Assembly: GCA_030220185.1 (NCBI GenBank)
Contig: JASPKZ010007303.1
Location: 1,054,001-1,118,000 of the forward strand
DNA: 64,000 nucleotides
DNA from: Diploptera punctata
Taxonomy: Eukaryota > Arthropoda > Insecta > Blattodea > Blaberidae
Direction: 5' to 3'
In this document: in pieces, positions 40,401 through 46,400 of the stretch
How positions within the stretch are numbered: the stretch's first letter is position 1
How the letters are laid out: each line of letters opens with the position of its first letter
Position numbers and translations under genes: made by a program
The notes under the pieces: model-generated
Told to the model about the DNA's origin: nothing
The model's database searches: none
Seen by the model: the letters and a program-made list of their open reading frames with translations, nothing else

Positions 40401-43400
40401 TTGAAATTCCTAGGCTACCTGGCGAGGTGACTTAGCAGAGAAACAAATTATGAGCAACCCGATGGTAACCGATGTAGTTTGAAACCTTGCCGCGTACCTT
40501 GTTGCTTATCCAAGATGTCGGACCCTGACTTCGATCATTTTTTTTCGGTATATGCAGAGAAGAGGAATTTGATAGAGTCTACCAAAGAATTCAACTGGAA
40601 GAACAGGAGAATCGGCATAATATTGCACGATGCAGACATCGTCGTATACAGTATTATTTGCGGGATGCAAGCATAAATGCATTCCTCTAGCAGACGAAAA
40701 TAACAGAAGTGGTTTTATCGCTGAGAATTCTGGGTAATTTCTTGCCAATATTATGAAAATGACGACTTTCATGCATGACCAGTTAGTGGGTAGCTAATTC
40801 GATCTTTGCACTTGCTCACGGAAAGTCAGCTCACCAGTGATTGGAAGTAATTTGAGTAGAGACTAATGTATTTGCATGCGGCCCTAAAAGATGCAACTTA
40901 TTGTTCTAAAGTTGTTTTTTTGATCTTATCGGCCCTCTTCTAAATCTGGAATACATAGTGACAATGGACAATTGATTTACAAGTCTAGATTTGATTAAAA
41001 AGCTGAGTAATATGGTAGCAATGCTATGGGAATATTACATCAGAATATGAAGGGAGTAACTACAAAAATAAAAAGTTGATAAAGGGTGAGCTTATAAAGA
41101 CAAGTTGATGATCATGAAGTGGAAAGACATAAAGGATATTTGCCTTATGAGTACAACACATGATGAGAGAATGGTTAAAAAAAGATTTGAGGCCAGGACA
41201 TCATAAAACCTCTGTGAAAAGTAACTCTTATTCAAAGTGTTGAATTATAACTCAAAGACGGGAGGAGTTGATTTTGGTATTGCCTACATAGTGAGCATTG
41301 CAGCACAAGGAAAAGAACGAAAAAGCGCTGATAAGCATTTTATTGATATCTGTTGCTTGAATTCCCATCTGTTGTATATAAAATAAATAGTCCACCACAG
41401 TGGTCTTGAGGTTATGTGCTGCCTTGTCATGCGCGGGCCCGGGTTCGATTCCTGGTCAGGACAACCTTCCTGGGTGAGGATTTTTTCCTTGGTTTTTCCT
41501 CACTTATAAGACAAATGTCAGGTAGCTTTGAGGCCCAAAAGGTCCCCAAACATCATCTGGTCATCATCATTATCATCATCATCACCATCCCTGGCATGGA
41601 AAGCAATAGGAAACTACCACACCTATAATTCCCTAGTAATACTGCAAAGTATATCATGAAAATGCTATGATTGCAGTGAAGGACCTGCCCTAGGACAGAG
41701 CACTATAAAAATATAAAAATACAATAAATTATATTTTATGCGATAGTTCATTTTGTTGTACTTAAAAGTAATGGCAACCATGATTGAAAGTTCAACTTCC
41801 TACATTTCGGGGTTGCCAACCTAAATAACTATACTATAATATTACATATTACAAACTTCGTGCAGGAAGAAAAACCACTGCCCTTTATGTATACTGTGTA
41901 CAATGTATATACAAAAATATATCTAAAAGGTAGCGTTAATATACATTATACGAAACAAATCACTGCATTTTAAATGAACTGAACTTTATTTGAAACAATA
42001 TAAAACAATAAATATGTACTTGCCACCATGGTACCATTTTATGACTGATTGGTGTCACAGCCTGCTGTATTCTCAACTAATATACATTGCCCACACTGTT
42101 AACATTAATCAGTTGTAGATAATGAACGCAAATTTTCCAACACATGTCATTATTTTACTATTATTTATTATTTTCAAAACACCATCGCGCACAAAAATTA
42201 ATGTACAATGCACATTTGTGAAGTGTTTTACAGAATCTCAGAAATTAAAAACCTCGCTATTGCTCAGTTTTTAAACATTTCCTCACTTCTGTAAAAACCA
42301 CTTCTGAACCTAGCATGGTAATATACTATTACTAAAATTTGGTATAACTTCTACCTTATCTCATATTGGTTGTTTTGAGATATCTGTAAACATTTATGTT
42401 CTGCAGTCTAGTTTTTTTACATGTGCATATTTTTCTTTGTAAGTTGAAACTTGATCTTACATCAGACACAAAGTTTACTAATTATTTTATCTACACAAGT
42501 TGATCATATGCTAACTCAATACAATTAAATTAATCTTGAAAGTTGACAGATATCATGGTATGCTGTAATAAGTTCTCCCTTTTTACCTATTAATGAAAGA
42601 ATATTTATTAAGTGGTGATATATTTTCAAAATCTGATTAACTTCTTTTTCATTGTATCAAGATTATCTTATAATTGTAATTTTATTTAATTCTTTGCAGT
42701 ACTGTACTATAATTTTATAGAATATTTCAAGTTAATTGTTAGGTAAAATATAGGCTTCCCAAAATATTTTGATTATGTTTTGTGATTACTCATAGAGGAT
42801 AATTTCACAATAGGGTTTTTTTTGTAAAGTTATTAGCTTGACAATTTTTTTTTTTCAGTGTTTTCAAAACTGCAGAATTTGTCTTTCTTACCATCACCCA
42901 TAATTTTAAAGTAAATTCTCTTTATAATTTTAGTTTTGCTGATAACTTCAAGTACCGGTATTTATAATTGAGGAATTTGACAAAATAAGAACATTTAGCT
43001 ATGTGTTTAATAATTTTTTGTTTTAACTTTCTTCTGGAAGTCATGGAACTTCATTATTTTCTGATAACATAGGCTAATCTTGAGAAAGGTTCTAGCTGAA
43101 CTCATAATGAAGATAATGAAGTTCTCATATCATACAACATGAAAATTATAATGTTGTACATGTTAATATATGTTATGATTGTAGTTATTAATCAGATTTG
43201 AAAGTTCATATTGAAATTATATTTGTTGTTTTTTATTTACCTTCAGAGTTTCTTTTTCTTTTTTTCTCTAGTACCTGTGGAAGCAAAAATTTCTCTCACT
43301 CGAACTGTATACCCAATTGGAAGCGATATTTCAATACCTTGTGATGTTGATGGTTACCCAATACCTAAAGTTGAATGGTTTAAGGACGATGAACTCGTAG

Positions 43401-46400
43401 AACCCAATGATAGGATACAAATTACAGGTAAGTCTATTAAAAATTTTATAACTGTAAAATATAATTTCAGCAAATTCTAAAGAGATTGAGGTTATATTAA
43501 TAATAAAAACATCACTAGATTTAGGTTGTTTTCATGAAAAAAAATTAAACATTTTTATAAACCATCACTGATCCTATAAATAACGGGCTTCCAATATAAA
43601 CCTGGACCGGCCTCACGGGGTTTCACCCTTCAGGCAGCGCTCTCTCCTCGTCTGCATTTCACTCTGCCAGCCGCTCGTCCTTGAACTAGTCAGTTTACTA
43701 TCGTTCGACAAGATGAGACGTCAGCTGACATTAGAGCAGCGCATTTATGTGTGTAAATGTTATTATAAATACGAATCAGCTCGTTGCGTTCGCGAGGAAT
43801 TTATTCGGAACTTCCCTGGACAATTACCTCCTTCCAGATCGACAATCCACGATCTTGTGACTAAATTTGAGACCACTGGTTCAGTACAAAATAAGAAACA
43901 CACGCGAAGGCGTACGGTTCTCACCGAAGAAAAATTAGACGAAATTTGCGAAAATTTGTGGGGTAGCCTGAAAGACAAAGTGTACAAAACAAATCCGCAC
44001 ACATTGGAAGAACTGAAGAACAACATAAGAAATGAAATCAGAAACTTGACAGTGCCCAAACTACAGCGTGTCAATCTAAATGTGTTTACTCGGTATAATG
44101 CCTGTTTAACTGCGGGAGGACAACATTTCCAGCATTTTCTATAAGGTAAGAAACAGTTCAAGGACGGGTGGCAGGCAGGGTGAATTGCAGGAGGAAGAGA
44201 CAGCACTGCGTGCCAGGTGAAACTCCGTGAGGCCGGTCCGGTTTTATATTGGAAGCCCTGTATATATATATATATATATACATATATATGTTTTTATATA
44301 TATGCTTGACTCAGTGGTCTAGTGGTTATGCTCCTTGCTTCATGAATAATATAATATAATCAATATAAATTATTGTGAAAACATTTCCATTGATTTAATT
44401 GAATTATAAGTGAAAATAACTGTCATTTGTAATTTATTTTATATACCATAATTGTAAACTTCAATTCTAATCTACTGTTTTTAAAAAAATGATATAAACT
44501 TTATTTTTTATTAATATTTACAGAAAATCATCGTCTCCTCATAGTAAGAGCAAATGGAAGTGATGCTGGAACTTACAAGTGTTATGCTTCCAATCAATAT
44601 GGCTCACATCACAGTACAGTTTCCATAGCAGTTGAAGGTAAGTAACTTCAAAAATTTATCCTCTAAACCAAAACAAATCTATTTATACAGAGTATTCAGA
44701 AATTCTGATTACAACTTCTATGGCTTTGTAGATGGAACAGAGTAGATAACATTTCTAATAGGAACCTTTGTCCAGAAACATATTGTTTTCATTCTGCAGG
44801 TACAAAACATTGGCATAAAGCATTTTAAATCTCCTGGGGGTAAATGAAAAGCATAATGAATTATGCTAATGGAAGAAGTAGAGGAGGCAGACCTAGAGAA
44901 TGATGGATAGATGGAATGAGAAGTATGGAACCTAGAGATTTGAGTGAAGAAGATGCTTTAGAGATAAACCTCTGGCAACAAATCACTTTGGATTGAAGGA
45001 GAACCATTGTAGCGTGGGGTATTCCTAATAAAATAATAATGAATTAACATTAAATTAATCTTAGATTATAGTATATATACAAAAAATAACTTCGATTACA
45101 TTTTAGTTATTTAGGAACTAATGTTTTAAGGACAACAAAAATCCAATTCTGAATATTTAGTCATTAAAATGTCACAAATAATGCTTAACCATGCAATCAT
45201 GAGCGCAGTTCCTGCCACGAATCGTTACAAATGAGTAGACAGCATCAGTATATGATTGCACTGCGTAATATAAAAATACAATGTTGCCTACAAAAGCATC
45301 CACATACGCCCTAGATGGGGACCCCTGAGGAGATTTTTTCATGAGATAAGGAATAATTATTATAGTGATAAAGCATAAATGATGAATTAGAGATCATATT
45401 ATGTTAGAAACTTAAAATTGGCGACATGATAAGAATACAAAAAGTTAAGACTATGTACACGAAACAAATACTAAGAGTTGGAAAAACAGCACCACCATGC
45501 CTGATTTATGAGCTCATGAGAGAGACCTATTTTATAGAGGACATTAGATTACAACACTGACTACCATTACAGGACCCTATCAGGAACTGATTAACATCAG
45601 GGAACACAAGAAGAGGAAGATAGTCCTAGAGTTCCACACCACACCAGCCATGCTGGATGATAGTTGGACCAGAGAGTGTAAGACTCAGAGACACATCATA
45701 ACAAGACTCGCAATACATGGGTTTCACCATAAAATTTGTACGAACAAGAAATTCCATGAGCTGACAGAAGATTGTAAATGTCTGCTATGTGCACAAAGAT
45801 GTAGAAAATACCACATTATAATGTGTGTAAATAGGACAAAATCAAAAACAGACATAGTAAGAAACTAAACTCAAACCAATGCTCAACTTCAGTGTATTTT
45901 TCTCATTTACTATAATAATAATAATAATAATTATTATTATTATTATTAATATTATTCATCTAAGCATGAAAGCTGGCAGCATGTCGCATGTTCAGTCACT
46001 TCAGGTCTGGGGTATGGTGACATCCTTCCATCATAGTTGTGGTCTTCATAAAGGCCTTTTCTGCTGAGGTGTCCAGTCACATACTTTCTTCACTAATCTA
46101 CTGTTCTCCATTCTATCTATGTGATAGTTCAAATTTAGTCTTCTATCAATTATATCAGTGGTTTATAGGTTCAATTTCACATTCTTCTCTAATAAAAGAG
46201 CTGCGAATTTTCTCTCTCAGAGATTTTCCTACGATTTTCCTTAAAACTTTCATTTCGGTTGTTTCATTAATTTGTTTTTTTTTTTTTTAGTTTCTGTTTG
46301 GCATTCACAACCATAAGTTAGATCTGGTGTTATGACAGATTTGCAAATTCATACTTTTGTATCTATTCTTAAATTTTTATTTTTCCAAACAGTATTGTTC

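Larger units (their letters stand above)
38318..41390 (+). pseudogene. piggyBac-like transposase, shattered by three insertions
   Basis: Pieces in order: 38328-38780 (start near MAGNSKRKWLSDSDLNE, then ECPLFSF, ETKHCAEQFIEK, DEIMKLLAFLLLQGF with frameshifts), 39165-39340 (HKKPDNRSYFSQREILETPI, FTEKRFHLL), 39990-40270 (TPDCDISVDESLMM, the first catalytic Asp region) and 40888-41390 (KLMIMKWKDIKDICLMSTTH, GVDFGIAYIVS). Interrupted by LINE fragments at 38785-39160 and 39343-39857 and the Harbinger element at 40282-40884. Many stops; long dead. Family by motif recognition, fairly sure. Confidence 0.7.

Noticed and set aside
43211..43271. Met at 43211 as the start of a separate gene
   Set aside because: It lies in the pyrimidine-rich intron end; the Ig domain begins after the AG at 43270-43271 and joins papilin in phase.
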